DNA of 64,000 nucleotides from Larix kaempferi (lineage: Eukaryota; Streptophyta; Pinopsida; Pinales; Pinaceae). Below, in pieces: positions 45,304 to 58,799 of this stretch. The first letter of the stretch is position 1. Every line of letters begins with the position of its first letter. The stretch lies in assembly GCA_027924585.1 (NCBI GenBank), contig BSBM01000059.1, forward strand, positions 1,736,001 through 1,800,000, read 5' to 3'. Position numbers and translations under genes: made by a program. The notes under the pieces are model-generated. The model was not told the DNA's origin, did not search any database, and saw nothing but the letters and a program-made list of their open reading frames with translations.

Positions 45304-46079
45304 AAATATAGATTTTATGAGTATTGATAATGGAGACAACCTAGATATTGGTCATAGTTAAAGGATTCATAAAAGAAATAGATCCAATTAATGCTCAAAT
45401 TGGTCTGAAGGGTGTTGGTTGCCAACAGGGCCGTATCAGAGCGGACAAAGTAGACTGATGATGGAGTCCCAGTCTGAGGTGGTGCACCAATTAAACGAAC
45501 CACCAATACTGGTTGGATTCTCACATAGATGTTGGCCCATATTGGCTAGACAGTGAGTCAATCTGACATTATTGGACCCTATAGGAAACGATGTGTAAAG
45601 GCCACCTCTATGTTGAGGCCCCTACCCCATTTTATAGTGATAGGCCACGTTAATACTCTCTATAATCTGGATACACCACCTTTTAGTACTAAATTTACCC
45701 ATTTTAATAGGATGGGGTAACTAGGGTTTACTTTTGTATCTATTCCCACCCAACCAGGACAACCACTCACTAGACGCCACCTTTTAGCTCTGAATCCCCC
45801 CCACCTTTTACAATGGTGAGGTAGGGCAAAGAAGGAACTCAACTTGGTAGCTCTTGGGTTGATAAATCATCCATAATTCTTAGGGCATTTACATAATCTT
45901 CATTCAGCATCTGTATTCTTCAAATACACATGCTAACACCTACAGCCCTGCAGGTCATACATAATCCCATTCTTAACACAAGAGTAGTTTAAGCATCCAA
46001 AAGAATATTATTTATTAATCAAGCTCATTATAAATCCTCAACCACCAAGCAATAAGAATAAGAGCTAATTAAAATGAGG
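45304..46079. other. Unassigned stretch
   Basis: No recognisable gene. Locally C-rich (CCACCTTTTA recurs three times between 45680 and 45820), but no clear repeat unit. Confidence 0.35.
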
Positions 46080-48720
46080 TTACCATATCTCTACATAGTC
46101 AGACCAGCCAACACTCTGCAGACCTAACAAGGTCGAATTTGTGTCGACTTGGTTTTAAAGCCCACAACTGCGTCAGCTACGCATTTGTTAGAGGGATACT
46201 CTAGTTTTCAACTCATGAAATCTTTCAGGATCCGCATCGAGTCGGACAGAAAGTCAGACACACACATCCACTACGAGTCTTCATAAACGGTTTTACGTGA
46301 GTGAAATGAGGGGGTCGGTCCTGTATTTTTGTAACCATATACATCCCTGACATCAATAGATCTAGATACTATATCATCAATCACAGGGGTGGTTTTTAGG
46401 TGATATCACGTAAGAGGCCAGCCCAACGACTGAACCTACGAGCTTTGTAGTCTTCCCCACTCCGTCTACAAAACATATTACAGCATCGACGAAGGGTTGC
46501 TACACCTGTTACGAGAATAAAAAAGGGGTCAGGGTAAGCGCGAAGCTGGGGGAAATAGTCCCGGCAGGGTCAAGATGCATATTCAATTTGACTGAGTGGA
46601 TCTAGTTAACTCATTTTACCTAGTGCCAACTTTCCTTTGCTCAGTTACAAGTTTAGTTGCATATTCCCCACTATACCCTACCAATAAAAGAGTCAGTTGA
46701 ACCAACAGAGTCGGAGCCTACGTCCCTTCTGGATCGAGTGTAATATCCCATAACACCCGCATCTGAGCAAGCATCCCTTTCATCTATTAGATAGCCTATT
46801 TCATATCCATACCCCGTGGATTTAGTTTTATATCCTCCTATTGTGTAGCCTATTATATTTCCGGGTCCAAATTGATAGTATGTAGCATAAAAGCTAGCAA
46901 CTGAGGTATCACATAAGTAAAGGTAATAGAGACTGTAGCGGGGTCTCTAGTTAGCGTTCCAATTTTAGTTTTCGTACCTTGACCTCGTATTTCGTTTTTA
47001 CAAGGAATGAGGAAGGGAGTGGGTCGCTCTTATTATTGGGTGGAGTAGATTTAAAGGAGTGAGTGGAGTGGGAAGAGTGGGGCATCGGTTTTCGGAAGGC
47101 TCCAAGGTCGAAGAGCAGGGTCGGTTGGCATAGCTTTATTTAGGCATAGATGATTGGGATTAATACTCAGTAGCAGCGGTTCGAGTCACAGATCCAGTTT
47201 ATCAAGTTCCATAAGTTTAAGCATATGCATTTGTTTCTATCAGTGTGGTACAATTTGTTCCTACTAGTGTTGTTCCGATATAAGCGGGTGTTCCGACTAC
47301 TTGTGATGCAAAGGAAAAGGTGGCGGCATAACCCGTTTACCCATTTGACCGAGCAAAATCACCACTCACAAAGGTGAAGGCCACAGGGAAGGAAGGGGCA
47401 CTACCATCAGTAGACTCCATGGCTACTAATGCATAGACATTTTTAGACTGAGATCCATACATTGTAGATCAAGATTGAATGCTTGCTTCTAGAAAAGAAG
47501 GGGAGGGATAGAGAATCGGTAAAAAAAAGCATCGACAAGGAAAGGGAAGAACACATCGGCTGGAAAGCACCAAGCAAAAATAGAAACAACACCGATCGCC
47601 CACACCTTCTCACTGAAGAAACGATACAAACACATTTATTTCCAATCACCGATTGAACCACACGTAGGGTAACCACGGCTCACTCACACCGATCGACCCA
47701 ACATAACCAAATAGCATCATAGGCAGAGGCACATATCCATAAAACGAAGCACAATTTATAAGCACCTCTTATAGGTGGTAACGGTTGTAGTTCTGACAGA
47801 ACCAGTTAGAATTCGAGCAGATCAACATGGGTAGCTCCCTACGTTCACCAAGTTTACCTTCACCAATATCTTTCACCATAAACACTCCACCTCACACTTC
47901 TTGCCCCTACTTGGTGACCATATGGAAATCGATTCGGGAAACAAATTCTAACCTTACTTAAGATCTTTAATATTATGTATTTAAGGAAAAGGGGATATAA
48001 AGGCAACTAAGAAGGCAGTTTTTCATCCAGGTGACCCCTCAGAAGTTGTTGACCTGGAACCAGTTTACTAAGAGCAAACACCAATAGATCTGGATCTATA
48101 TCCAACAGGTTCCATAGCGGATCTGGTTGGACTTTACCCGGTGTGAGCTTCCCCACTGTCCATTTTTTCGATTCCATATAAATATACCGAGTAATCAGCA
48201 TTAGCAATAATGGAGCGAGAATTCCTTCCCATTTGAGAGCCAGTCCCAAAACCAGTAGAGAAAGGAGCAACTCCGTGCACATATAATAAATATTTGGATC
48301 CCACGCTAATTGATCCAGTTTTTTATGTTTCTGTTTTACACCCTCTAGTTATAGATTCATAGTAATCAGATTCACCTGCAGCTACATAGGTAAGTTGCGT
48401 AGGTAACAAAGTAAGAAGAGGCAAAGGTTGGGACAGAGGCTACAGTGAAAGATACTAGGGAAAATAGCAGTGGAATAGTGGGGGAGTTATGACTTAAAAT
48501 TTACTCATCAGGTAGGGGATAGAATCAACTTATTTTGCATAGAATGAATTCGCTGATACTTATTTCCTTGGCAATTTTCTATGCCTTTCTTTGGCTTAAA
48601 AGTGGCACTCATCTTGTAGGGGGGGCCTTGCCTTAGCATTGAATTAACTTCTTTCTTTCCCCTACGTCTATTTTTCATTCTTCGGCCAGAGCTATCTCTT
48701 ATGTCTAAGGGCCCCTAGGT
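46080..48720. other. Higher-GC block of different texture, possibly organelle-derived
   Basis: The sequence changes from roughly 35% to about 45% GC (hand count of sample lines), loses A/T homopolymers, and is rich in words such as GGAAATAGTCCCGGCAGGG and GAAGGGAGTGGGTCGC. This looks like plant mitochondrial intergenic DNA. No mitochondrial gene was recognised. The longest frame, minus 48282-48007 (91 residues, starting with a hydrophobic ELLLSLLVLGLALKW segment), has no known family. It could equally be an unrelated GC-richer repeat. Confidence 0.3.
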
Positions 48721-48744
48721 AGGCGGGTATATTACTATCTTTTA

Positions 48745-49131
48745 TTACCCACTACTCCCATCTTTATCAACAACTAAATTAAGCCCCTCATCACAAAAAG
48801 GAGTTAGGAATGGGTGATGCAAACATGCAGAATTAACGTTTATGAAGTCTACACAAACTCGAATATTCTTTTTATCCTTCTTACTTTGAATAATTACGAG
48901 GTTTATCCAACCATATTCATCCATATAAAATATCAAGCCCACAACAAGCATTTGATAAATTTCCTTGCCCCGTAAGTCCAAGCGGCTACGTTCCTTTTTC
49001 ACTTTTTTTACTCGTGGATTGATACGGTAGGTGTGATGTTTTACTGGCTTCATATCTCGACACAATTTGATTTTAATCTCTTCGAGCTCTTGTTTAATGC
49101 TCTTTATATCTGTAAATATTTGTAGAAACAT
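48745..49131 (-). pseudogene. Ty3/gypsy reverse transcriptase fragment
   Basis: A 128-residue frame shows the start of the gypsy RT domain: ELEEIKIKLCRDMKPVKHHT, YRINPRVKK, MLVVGLIFYMDEYGWINLVI, QSKKDKKNIRVCVDFINVNS, then HHPFLTPFCDE. This is the classic 'KKDG.iRvCvDyr.LN..t..dpfPtPf.dE' segment in the dialect of plant chromovirus-like elements. The YLDD-type active site lies further along and is missing. The fragment belongs to a different copy from the integrase at 58800. Confidence 0.85.
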
Positions 49132-49479
49132 ATCGACGTAAGTGTCATCAATTTATGTGGCATGACCTCCTTTAGTGAACGCCTATTTAGGAAACTCTTC
49201 ATTCCCTGGCCCCCTTTAGGGAATTCCTCCTTCAGGAACCTATCATTCCTTGGGATACCCTTATGATCATATTCTCATTCTTTGTCACACTAGTAAAGGA
49301 CCATTGTATAGTATATGGACTTACGTGTTTAGTTATTAGGCACTCTCATGCCACATGTTATATCTATGTGCGTGTAAGATACCACCATAGGCATCACTTT
49401 TAACACATTGTTGGTGGTCCCCCAACCCCGAACATTTTTGTTGCTAAAGTAGCTAGTCTCCCCGGAAAGCACGTTGGTT

Positions 49480-50330
49480 AGAACATGTATCTCCCCAGGA
49501 AGGTCATTGAGCGACCCCCCCTCTCCCTTTCGTCGGGTGAGCCTATATTGTTTACAAAAGGCATTTAGCCCCCCCACTATCAACACATAGGGAGTTATCT
49601 GAAGAAGGCATGAGGTCTCTTTGCACTCTTCCTCGGCCTCTTTGCCGCGGGCTTGTCGAACAGTCCCAATATGTCGGCCCAATCCTCTTAGTAAAGTCAT
49701 AATCCAACCCATTGCATCATTCCACCAATCTATCCACCCATAATCTCTTTGAGGCCGAGGCAACAAGTTCCAAATCCATAAAAATGCCTGAATACAAGCT
49801 GGGTGTTTAAGGTGCAAGACATTGAATAGGTATCTAGATCTATAAAATATTGTTTTGGCCAACCCCAAAAATATAAAACACAAGGGGTTGATGGTCAAAG
49901 AGAGTAGCCTCCCCCAACACTTTCACTGGTTGCCTGCCTTCACAGTGGAAGAAAAAATATTTTGTTTGTATAACATGACCCTGTTGATTTGTTTCATGAC
50001 TCGCTCAGTTCTAGCGCTAAAGTTCGACCATGTAAACCACAAATATGAAGAGTATGCTCTCTGATATTTGTTGGGGTCGTAGAGGCCAATTCTGGCCATA
50101 AGGCCATTCCAGGGCATACGCTCCCTATGTGCCATGCGAACTGGATTAACTCAAAATTTGTCACCTTGGAACTCCACATTATTAAAATCTCCACACAGAA
50201 GCTAGTCTACCTTTGGTAGGAATTTAACTATCCAATTCCACAACATGGCCCTAGCTTCGGCATCGTCGGGTGCATATAAGTTAGCAAGGCCCAGAACCCT
50301 GCCGTCAAGATTTATGAGTACTCACACAAC
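49480..50330 (-). pseudogene. LINE endonuclease fragment, minus strand
   Basis: Reading from about 50310 down: GRVLGLANLYAPDDAEARAM, LWNWIVKFLPKVD, stop, LLCGDFNNVEFQGDK. The GDFN motif is the endonuclease Asn/Asp core. Then ARIGLYDPNKYQRAY, LWFTWSNFSARTERVMKQIN, and further on a WIDWWNDAMGWIMTLLRGLG stretch typical of the region between endonuclease and RT. Stops and frame changes are present. The missing SDH motif and absent RT show truncation. Confidence 0.75.
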
Positions 50331-50789
50331 TCTGTTGAACGAATCACACCCCTAGTTAATGATGCAAGAAACAAACTTAGATGAGATAAGAGCGGTCATC
50401 TCCCTCACCCATATTCATTCTTAGTATGAAAAATAGCAGCACCAAGCCAAATATAACATAAAGTCGTGGTCAAATTTAAATTGGTCACTTTAACTTCTTA
50501 CAAACACAACACATCTAATTTAAAAACTATTGAGAAAATTCTATGAACCATGGTCTTCCTGATCGGGTCTATGAAACTTTGTTCATTCCATTACATGTAT
50601 CTCATTAAAAATTTTAAACATATACATCCAACTTCTCACCATCCTTACTGGTTAGCACCTAGTAAGAGTTCGGAGTTACAAAATTTATGTTTCAATATAT
50701 GGGAAAAAGATCTAAGTTATAAATTGTTATAGCCCTTATGAGGACATAAAAACTTACTGGGAGGTTTTCTTCTCTCGAGGATTAATTAA

Positions 50790-51850
50790 TAAGAAAAAGG
50801 CTATAATTAATGGGGACCTTAACTTTACTCTGAATAGATCATAGGTGTGGCAGAAAGTGATAGTGTGGAAAAACTGGATTTTTTTTAAGACACAAGATTT
50901 AAGAAGTTGGTTATGTGGATGTTGTGTTGATTAAACCCATGCCTACTTGGAATAATAATAGGTCAGGGAAGATAGGGATGTTTAAGAGAATAGACATATT
51001 TATTATCTCCAAGGCTCTTATATATGAGTCATATAAAATTAGATCCTGGGTGGAAACTGGGGGAGACTTAGACCATGCTCCAATTATTCTTCAAATAGAG
51101 AAACAGGGTCGTAAACTGCCCAGTGCCTTCAAGTTAAACCATGTTTGGATGGAAGATAAAGATTTGAAAGATTTGGTTGGAAAATAATGGATGCATTATG
51201 ATAAAAAAATCTAGGGAAACGACAAGTTTTCAGTTTGAAACAATGTTGAAAAGGTTAAAGGGGTAAGTGGCAGACTGAGCATAAAAAAAGAAAAATAACA
51301 TGGATAGGAATCTTAAAGTATAGAAGGATATTTATATGATATATGGGTAGAATGAAGAAGGGATCTTCGGTGAAGAGGATAAATGAAAGTGAAAAGACCT
51401 AGAAATGAAGAAGAGGAAGAATCCAGAATGTAGAGAGGCAGAGTGGAGGATGAAAAGTAGCGTTGTGTGATTAGACAAGGGGGATGAAAACACTAAGTTC
51501 TTTCATAACTTTGCAATCATAGGAAGAGAGTTAATACTATATGGTAAATTAAAAAAATGTATAAGGTCAATCAGTGTCCAAATTAAAATAGATTGCAAGA
51601 CTTGGCATCTCTTATTTTCACTCCATTTCTAAAGAGCCATACGGGGCCAATATAGTTTACATCCCTCTTTCCCAGTGTTGTATCTACTAAAGATAACCAA
51701 ATGCTGATGGAATTGATTTTATAGGATGAATGAAAAAAAAAATTAGCCTCTTTAAAAAACGATAAGACTCTGGGCCCAGACGGTTTCACTGTGGAGTTCT
51801 TATTTAGGTTTTATGCCCTGGTGGAGGATGATTTGATCAGATTCATACAA
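50790..51850 (+). pseudogene. LINE fragment (endonuclease end plus start of RT)
   Basis: The plus strand has NGDLNFTLN near 50813, then PMPTWNNNRSGKIGMFKRID, IRSWVETGGDLDHAPIILQI (the SDH active-site region, here with DHAP) and FKLNHVWMEDKDLKDLV (to 51187). After a degraded stretch with DKGDENTKFFHN-like text near 51475, the RT start is seen near 51755-51845: LKNDKTLGPDGFTVEFLFRF. It is a different, more diverged LINE from the one at 41050. No YADD RT core remains. Confidence 0.8.
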
Positions 51851-52220
51851 GCGGTGATGCTGAAGGTTTAGTGAAGATGTTGACAACCTACTCTTCAATA
51901 GAGAAATACTCTAAGCTGAGAATACCATATTGGATGAGCTTCCAAATGAAGTGCATGTGGACTTCAATATGTCTTATTTGATAATGATTCACTGGGTTAT
52001 AAGAAATGTGTAAGGCACTTAAACAACTGAGGATCCCATTCATGCAACTCAGCCTCATGTAATCCAAAATATTCAAACCACTTTTTCCACAAGTTCCAAT
52101 CTTATACTTATAAATCCCATGAATCATCATACAAGTGTCTCCTTCCAAAGAATAGGTCCCAGTAACAGAACCATTCTTTTTCATTTTATCGAGACCAGGG
52201 TTCCTGTAGGTTACCAACAA
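51851..52220 (-). pseudogene. Ty1/copia RNase H tail
   Basis: The minus strand contains HIEVHMHFIWKLIQYGILSL, EYFSIEE, stop, VVNIFTKPSASPLV. This is the conserved end of the copia RNase H domain ('tKHI.i..HFiRe.v..g.i.l.yv.teeQvADIfTKpL'). Upstream, a fragment of the 'G..fsL...s..W.S' stretch is blurred by frameshifts. It abuts the LINE RT scrap, so one inserted into the other or both are truncated. Confidence 0.75.
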
Positions 52221-53279
52221 AAGTTTCCACTGTAGTATAGATGGGATGGCATTTTAAATATTTCTGAAGGGAAGAAGATCTCACCCAGAGTGTAGATTAT
52301 AATTTTTAACGTATAAGGAGACGCAACAAGATGACTGTGATTTTATATCCATTGCTGATCTATTAATCCATACATTATACTTGCGGAAACATAAATTAAT
52401 AGAAGATACCAATGGGAAAACTCATATTCATAACCAAAGTAAATACGCTACAGACATGCTAACCACTAGCCATAGACACATGCACACAAATTTAAAGTAG
52501 GGCCCAATATTTATTCATTCATAAATAGATCATACAATTAAAATTGTGTAGCAAGTATCAAAGCATTATTTTCTTAGCAAGGATCAACAATAACCCAAAA
52601 CAACTAATAAGTATAAACAACCAACAACTAGTAACCAACTCTTTCCCCTTAGCTTGACAGAGCTTTGGTACATCCATCGCTATATAAAGTTGGCCATGTA
52701 AAATACAATGACAAAATAAGATAAAGATGGTTGTGTTGATCTAGCATCCAGGTAAACTCATTAATGATATTCCATTATTCTTAGCCGTTTGTATCCAACC
52801 TGCACTGTGTCGCTTTATTATTCTTGCGTATCCTCTGCACTGATCTTCATGCTTATTTATTGCACAATCCTATCCATCGCCTTTCTCAACTCCCAAAATG
52901 AAAGGGACAACATGGTTACCAGGGGATTCTCTTTCTTTACAATAGTTCGAGCTTGATTGGACTACTGTGTCTCTTGGGGATTTTATCTGAGGTTTCTTTA
53001 AATTAGCACCCTTGAATGATACTTCTTTCTTTGAATGTCTGAGTGCTCATTCTGCATCTCTCCCTACATTTCCATTCCCTTTCAAAGCATTATTTATTTC
53101 AAAATGGGAGTAGGCCTTGGTTGTAGATCATACTTTCTTCTTACCTTAGCCATGATGTTATAAGACACCATCTTGAGCTGGACAAGAGTTAGGTGAAAAG
53201 GTTGATCATCATTAATAAAAATGCCTTTATCTAATACTTCCCCTTCCTAGCCTGGAGACTCGTCAACCACAACAATGTA
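52221..53279. other. Unassigned stretch
   Basis: No recognisable coding sequence or repeat. Probably the interior or LTR of a decayed retrotransposon, but no terminus could be placed. Confidence 0.35.
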
Positions 53280-54120
53280 GGTAGGGAAATAATCGACTAT
53301 AAGATTATCCTTGAGATGGAACACCATATTTATATCCATGGGCTAATTAGCTAGGCCTTAAACACCTGGTTCATTGTAATATTAATAATAGGGAGGATAG
53401 GGAAAAATCATAGTGACTTGGCTTTTATAGATTTATGGGGAATCATTTTCATATGTCCTATTTTATCTTTGAAGGCCACTGGGAGGTTTTTTGAATGGGG
53501 GTTTATTAAAGATAGGATTATTTGGGGCTCTAAGAGTAGCTCCTAAGGGGGAATGGGAAAAATATAGCTGTTTTAATTTGGTTAGGTCATTAGCCATAGA
53601 TTTTATCTTGGTAAATTCTTTCATAGATAAGTTTTCTTAAACAACAGATGAAGACTCAAGCTCTTTTCCTTTCTTCCTATCAGGGATATCTCTCCCTTTA
53701 GGGGGGTCTTTCCTAGTTTTGAGTTGTATCCTAGAGGCTCTCATGTTGCTTTATAGACCTTTAGCATCAATGAACATAGTGCCCAAGTTAGTTGACTTTA
53801 TCTCCTTGAGATGTAGATCAAGCTCTGCTTCGAAAGTAGATGCATAGGCTACCATGGATACAGGCTTTGAAGGCTTCATTTTAGGAATACGATGATACAA
53901 CTTACAAAATCGATATATCTATAGTCATTCTTAATACCCCATTTATTCAAAAACGTTTCATGGAATTGGCCCCAATATCTTATGGAACCATTAGATAAGT
54001 TTATAAACCATTTCCTAGCCTCTCCTTACAGGGAATGAACAAGCATTTTGGAAAAAACATCATCATCTCCCCTATATTAGAGCATGCTTGGGCTTCCTCA
54101 CCTTCCTAGTGTCAGGTGAG
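53280..54120 (-). pseudogene. LTR-retrotransposon gag remnant
   Basis: The minus strand near 54045-53900 reads FSKMLVHSL, stop, GEARKWFINLSNGSIRYWGQ, FHETFLNKWG. This is the Retrotrans_gag pattern 'F..sL.G.A..Wf..Lp..SI.sW..f...Fl.kf'. Further on are a KLAQLGTMF-like stretch and Lys-rich text in shifting frames. Gag forms the particle in which reverse transcription takes place. Many stops; no zinc knuckle seen. Confidence 0.6.
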
Positions 54121-56280
54121 AAATAAATTTCCTCATGTTTGGAATATTTATATGAAATAACCTGGCCTTATACAAAGTACCTGGTAATTTTTATAGTGTG
54201 AATTGTCCTTGTCTTCCGAAGGACAAGCAATAAATCCCTCTCCTTTTAGTTGAGCCTACTTGCGCACCCTTTAAGTGGTAAATTTGATAGTGGAAAGGTG
54301 GTGTATGAGGATGATAATTGGATAGTTAGAAGGAGTCCTCACCCTCCTATCCCTATTTATTTTAAGTGGTAATTGTTAGAGTGCAAAGGTGGCCTTGTAA
54401 AACCCTTCCCAACCCAAGATCCATGTCTCTCTCGAACCGTGCTGGTTCAATTCTACCAAGGCCCGCCCCCCACCTCAAATAAAGTGTTGCTCTGTCGAGT
54501 CCTATATGTTCCTGCAGCTTTGATTGAGTCCTACCCATCCCACCCATATATAGTTCTAATTGGTAGTATCAAGTCCATGTATTTAAATAGACACTCATTC
54601 TCTTCTACGACAGATCTCTATAACATAGGTAATCGGTAATAATTGTTTATATCATGTAATAAAATCTCTCATGTTGATGAGTAATAAGCGAGTGACACAA
54701 CTCCTTAAAGTAAATCCTTTGATTGTATGAAGTATCTCTTCACTCTCCATATCAGAGACATTCATTACTTTGGAATTATAGCACTGAGGCGAAACATATA
54801 AAGTTGAAGTACCATAATCATCAATTAGTGGCACTGAATTACTGGCATCATTGGCTAAGTAAATCTAATCAATATAACTAAAAGCATGCCGCTATTAGTA
54901 CTGAAACAAAGTAAATAGCATAAACTGACCTGCGGCTAGGGATCGACTGGATAAACTGCTTCTTCATCTCCTGCCTCGCTACCTTTGTCTTCGCTATGGC
55001 TTTGCTCCGAACTCTTCCTTCGTTACCTTATAAAATCGCGAAAGACTGCGTCAAAACCCGAACCCTGTCCTGAACTATTTATTCCAACCCATAACAATTG
55101 GGATATTTACTTAAAGAGACGCTACCTTCATTTAATGGTGGGGGTTGAAAATTTTCCAGTGGGGCCACTTTGAAAGCTTCCTTTTTCCAGGTCCTACCAT
55201 TGTCACCAAGTTGTCTTTTCCATGGTTGGAAACGTCTTTTCAGCCGGGGGGATGGCTTACACCGGCCATGTCATATAGAAAGTGATGTGAGTTATGTTGA
55301 TTGGGCATTGTAACTTCATATATTGCCGCCAATATTTTACACCATGTCGTAACTATGAGCAAGTAATCATTAGGATCTTGCAAAATAAGGGATGCTCTTA
55401 CTACTCAATTGTACCGCACATTCTCTTGGTTTTTCTTAAATTGGCTATTATTTTTCCCTCCTTGACTTCTTCGTTTGAACTATTTTACATTGTCACTGAA
55501 CAACAAACCTTTAGGTTACTCAGCTACACTCTATCTTCTTCTTCTATGGATTTGTAGCAATGGGGGGCAGTGCTTCCCATCATGAAGTAGTGGGTATATA
55601 TCCTCCAGATTAATATAAGGCCATGCAGATTTTTTGAGAGGTTGGCTGGTTGAATTTTTAAGCTTCAGGGATTCAATGACAGGGTGGATTTGGAGTTTGC
55701 GAGGTCCTTTTGGAATTCCTCGGCTTTGGTAAGGGGGCTCTGCATCCTTGTTTCATAAGTCATTCTTGTGAGGGTGACCAGGCTACCTATGGATGGAAAG
55801 AGATGGTTCGAGTGTTGAACCATGGTAAATAATGCATGACTGGAAAACAATGCAAGACTTAATTTTATGACATCTAATGAAACTGTTGTTGACAAAGGGA
55901 AAGGATTGAGGAGGATTTCCCTGAGCCCGCCTTGGTCAGAGGTTGCTTTCTACATTAAGTAGTACCTTACCTGCGAAGGAAGACACAACTGACTCTACAA
56001 TTATAATTTTGAAGTTGCTCTCTCATATTCAACATAACCACCTCATTTGCTTACCCTTATTTCTGTTAAAAACCCTAAAATTGATGGCCAAGATAGTGAG
56101 GAAAAGATGTCACCCCCAAAAATGTGTCACGCCATGTATTAATAAAACTGTTGGTCGAAGATGCCTTTTCCTTGGAAGGGCGGACATGGGTTCCATTTAT
56201 TGTTGGGCATGGGGTGGGTATTATTGCATAGGCAACAAAAAGATATAGGCAGAGGCAGTATAACCTATAAATTCAGAGGA
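54121..56280. other. Unassigned stretch
   Basis: Several short open frames on both strands, none with a recognised domain. A GC-rich patch near 55200-55270 (TTTTCAGCCGGGGGGATGGC) could be LTR material, but no termini were found. Confidence 0.35.
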
Positions 56281-56810
56281 TGAGGTTTTCTACACCTCTG
56301 TTAAAGAAGTAACACCCTTTTTAACTCGTAAACAAAGTACAGAGGATGTGGTTGCTATCCAAGATGGTGTCAAGTGCAGATGAACACAGGGTCTGGCCAC
56401 TGCAAAAGTTGTTGCTGCAGAAACCAAACTTAAAGCACGAGCCTCTAGCCAAATAGAGAAAGACAATATCATGGCTAAGCTTAATATGGATACCTTTATT
56501 CAAGCTATTGAAGAACATATCGAGCAGGAATGATAAGAATGTTAAGTGGCAAAAAATTACCCACCTTATACTGCGCATGAAGGTGGAGTTGAAGATATGG
56601 AAGCAAGATTCAAAATTGCTGCTACAATACCTATGGAAGTGACTCCAAAGAATACTATGCCTGAAGGTTTTACAAAGGTTACACAAGCTAAAGTAAAATT
56701 ACAAGTGGAGAATGTGCCATAATAAAGGGGGAATACCCCAAACAAGGAAATACCTGGGAATGAAACTGAGAAAGTAGGGATACCCAAGAGGCATAACCTT
56801 TTTTAGTCCT
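56281..56810 (+). pseudogene. Unrecognised coding remnant
   Basis: The plus strand keeps a protein-like frame with a few stops: VTPFLTRKQSTEDVVAIQDG, LATAKVVAAETKLKARASSQ, IEKDNIMAKLNMDTFIQAIE, EHIEQE, then THEGGVEDMEARFKIAATIP-like text and GFTKVTQAKVKLQVENVP. It is helical, Lys/Glu-rich and Ala-rich. I do not recognise the family; a retroelement structural protein is possible. Minus-strand frames over it are shadows. Confidence 0.4.
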
Positions 56811-58790
56811 TCAACTAAAGGCCGTAATAATTAAATGTAGAAATGTTGCCGAGTCATTTGGCTAAGGCATCATTTTGTTGTAAGCGCATAACTAGATTAT
56901 ACACAGACTTTCTGAATAGTAGGTTTCATTTTATGACTAGAAAAGATAACAATGGGATTTTCTATTAAAAGAATGGCATAGCATGCAAAAATATCTGCAA
57001 GATGCTCAGGAGATGAAAGTTGAAGTAAATAAGTTTAAATTGGACAAGGAAAGGATGTGCCATTTATCTGGCCTTTTAAGATCCGACTTGCAGGGCACCT
57101 TCCTCTATTTTATGCTATTTTTATTGAAAAAAACAATGGTTATCCTACCAGATCCGTACCTTGGTCGAAGGTAAGTCTTGTAATATCTTAACACATGATG
57201 AATTTTGCCAAGTGTACTCTGCTTGTAATGAAGAAGATAGAAATTGATTGTCTTTGTTGTATCAACATAATTTCTTGTCGGGTAGTCAGACAAAATGGAA
57301 TCCTAACCCTTATGGGGGATGTTAAACTAAGAGCATTTATGCTACTCCCAGATGTGGATCCATACTCTCTCCATGGCACTGGGAAAGCTTATTCTGGACA
57401 CAAATGATTGATGGAACTAGTAAGAAAGCTTCTCTTGGGCATTTATATATGACTGGGAAACAAACCATTTCACATGCAGTTTACTCTAGTGACATCAATA
57501 GGTGTGTCGGGCATCTCCCATTCTATGCCTATAATATAATAGTGGTGATAACATTTCCATAGATAGTTATGCTCGTTCACCCGAATACGAATGCTCTTAC
57601 TTATTCATAATTGTTCAAGCAATTATTCTAATTTATTAGTTCCCGCAACCCCTACTTTTGAAACAAGTTAAAAAGGGTTTGTACTATTAAGAAGAATAAG
57701 ACAAGGAAATAAGTAGACGGTCCCACCAATGATCAAGATGTTTATGATTTGTTCTCACTAACGCATTTGGTTAGAGTACTGATTGGGCCAACTAGAAATG
57801 CCTTGGGTCTACCAATTCTACATGCCTAGGTATCCATGTCCATGTGCATGCTTCGGGTAAGGGGCACACATCAATCCTATCGCAGGGCATAACCTCTAGT
57901 TGCTGCAAGATAATTAAGGGATAAAAGTGGTGATCCTGTAAGTCCAAGAGCCTATCCACCACACTATGGTTGATGAGTTGGATTCCTAACCCTTGTATTG
58001 TTCTATGATTTGAGTGACCCATTTCCTTAGTGCTCTGTGTTCCTATCCCTCACCTTATTGACTTGATCCATGATGTAATGTTCCTATTTTGACCCCTGGA
58101 ATATGTGTAAATGATGTAAATATGCTAGTATGGATTCCTACTATGAAGCTCAAGGCCAAGGCCTTACTAGTGAATGGCTAGGCATGTATAAAGTAAATAG
58201 ATACATATGGACCATATGGAAGGCTTACCATGGTAAACTAAAAACTATGTAAAGATTTTGCATGAATTATAATGTAAATGATCCGAGCTGGTTTCCAAAG
58301 AGTGTAAGAGGGGCTATGATTCCATGAGATGGAAGAGGAAAGGGAGTCTATTGGGAAGTAATCCTGTGATGACAATTGTAAACCTTAGATCTCATCCCAT
58401 ATAAGCCATGTGTCTTTAATGAAACCAACCACCTTGTTTGACTTATCAACCAATCATTGAATGCATTTAAGAGGTAGATTGGGAATGTGTCCTTATGCAG
58501 TTATGAAGCATGGTTGAGTGCAGTCTTAGGGATTTACCCTGTCAGAAGTTGTTAACCCCAATATTGCCAGTCTTTCATTTTACCATGCACATGGATACTT
58601 AGGCGCATTCTATCCTGGAGATTATTAGTCGGACATCATTCGTATTCCTCTCCTTCATTCGGAACACACAACCTTTCCATCATGTGCCCTCACGCACTGG
58701 AAGGGGATTGCGTAGTCCAGGAGGAAGCAATTGGAATCTGGAAAGATAAGAGTATTTGGGAAGGGATTTTTTATGAAGGAAATTATAAAT
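56811..58790. other. Unassigned stretch upstream of the gypsy integrase
   Basis: Expected to hold the earlier pol region of the element ending at 61470, but RT and RNase H are not recognisable. The sequence is either too decayed or of other origin. Confidence 0.35.
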
Positions 58791-58799
58791 ATTTATATG

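Noticed and set aside
47443-47676. Minus ORF with a hydrophobic, Ser-rich sequence
   Set aside because: No motif, and Ser/Leu/Phe-rich text is common in reverse frames of purine-rich DNA.
48007-48282. A 91-residue ORF as a mitochondrial protein gene
   Set aside because: It matches no mitochondrial protein I know; only the composition of the whole block hints at organelle origin.
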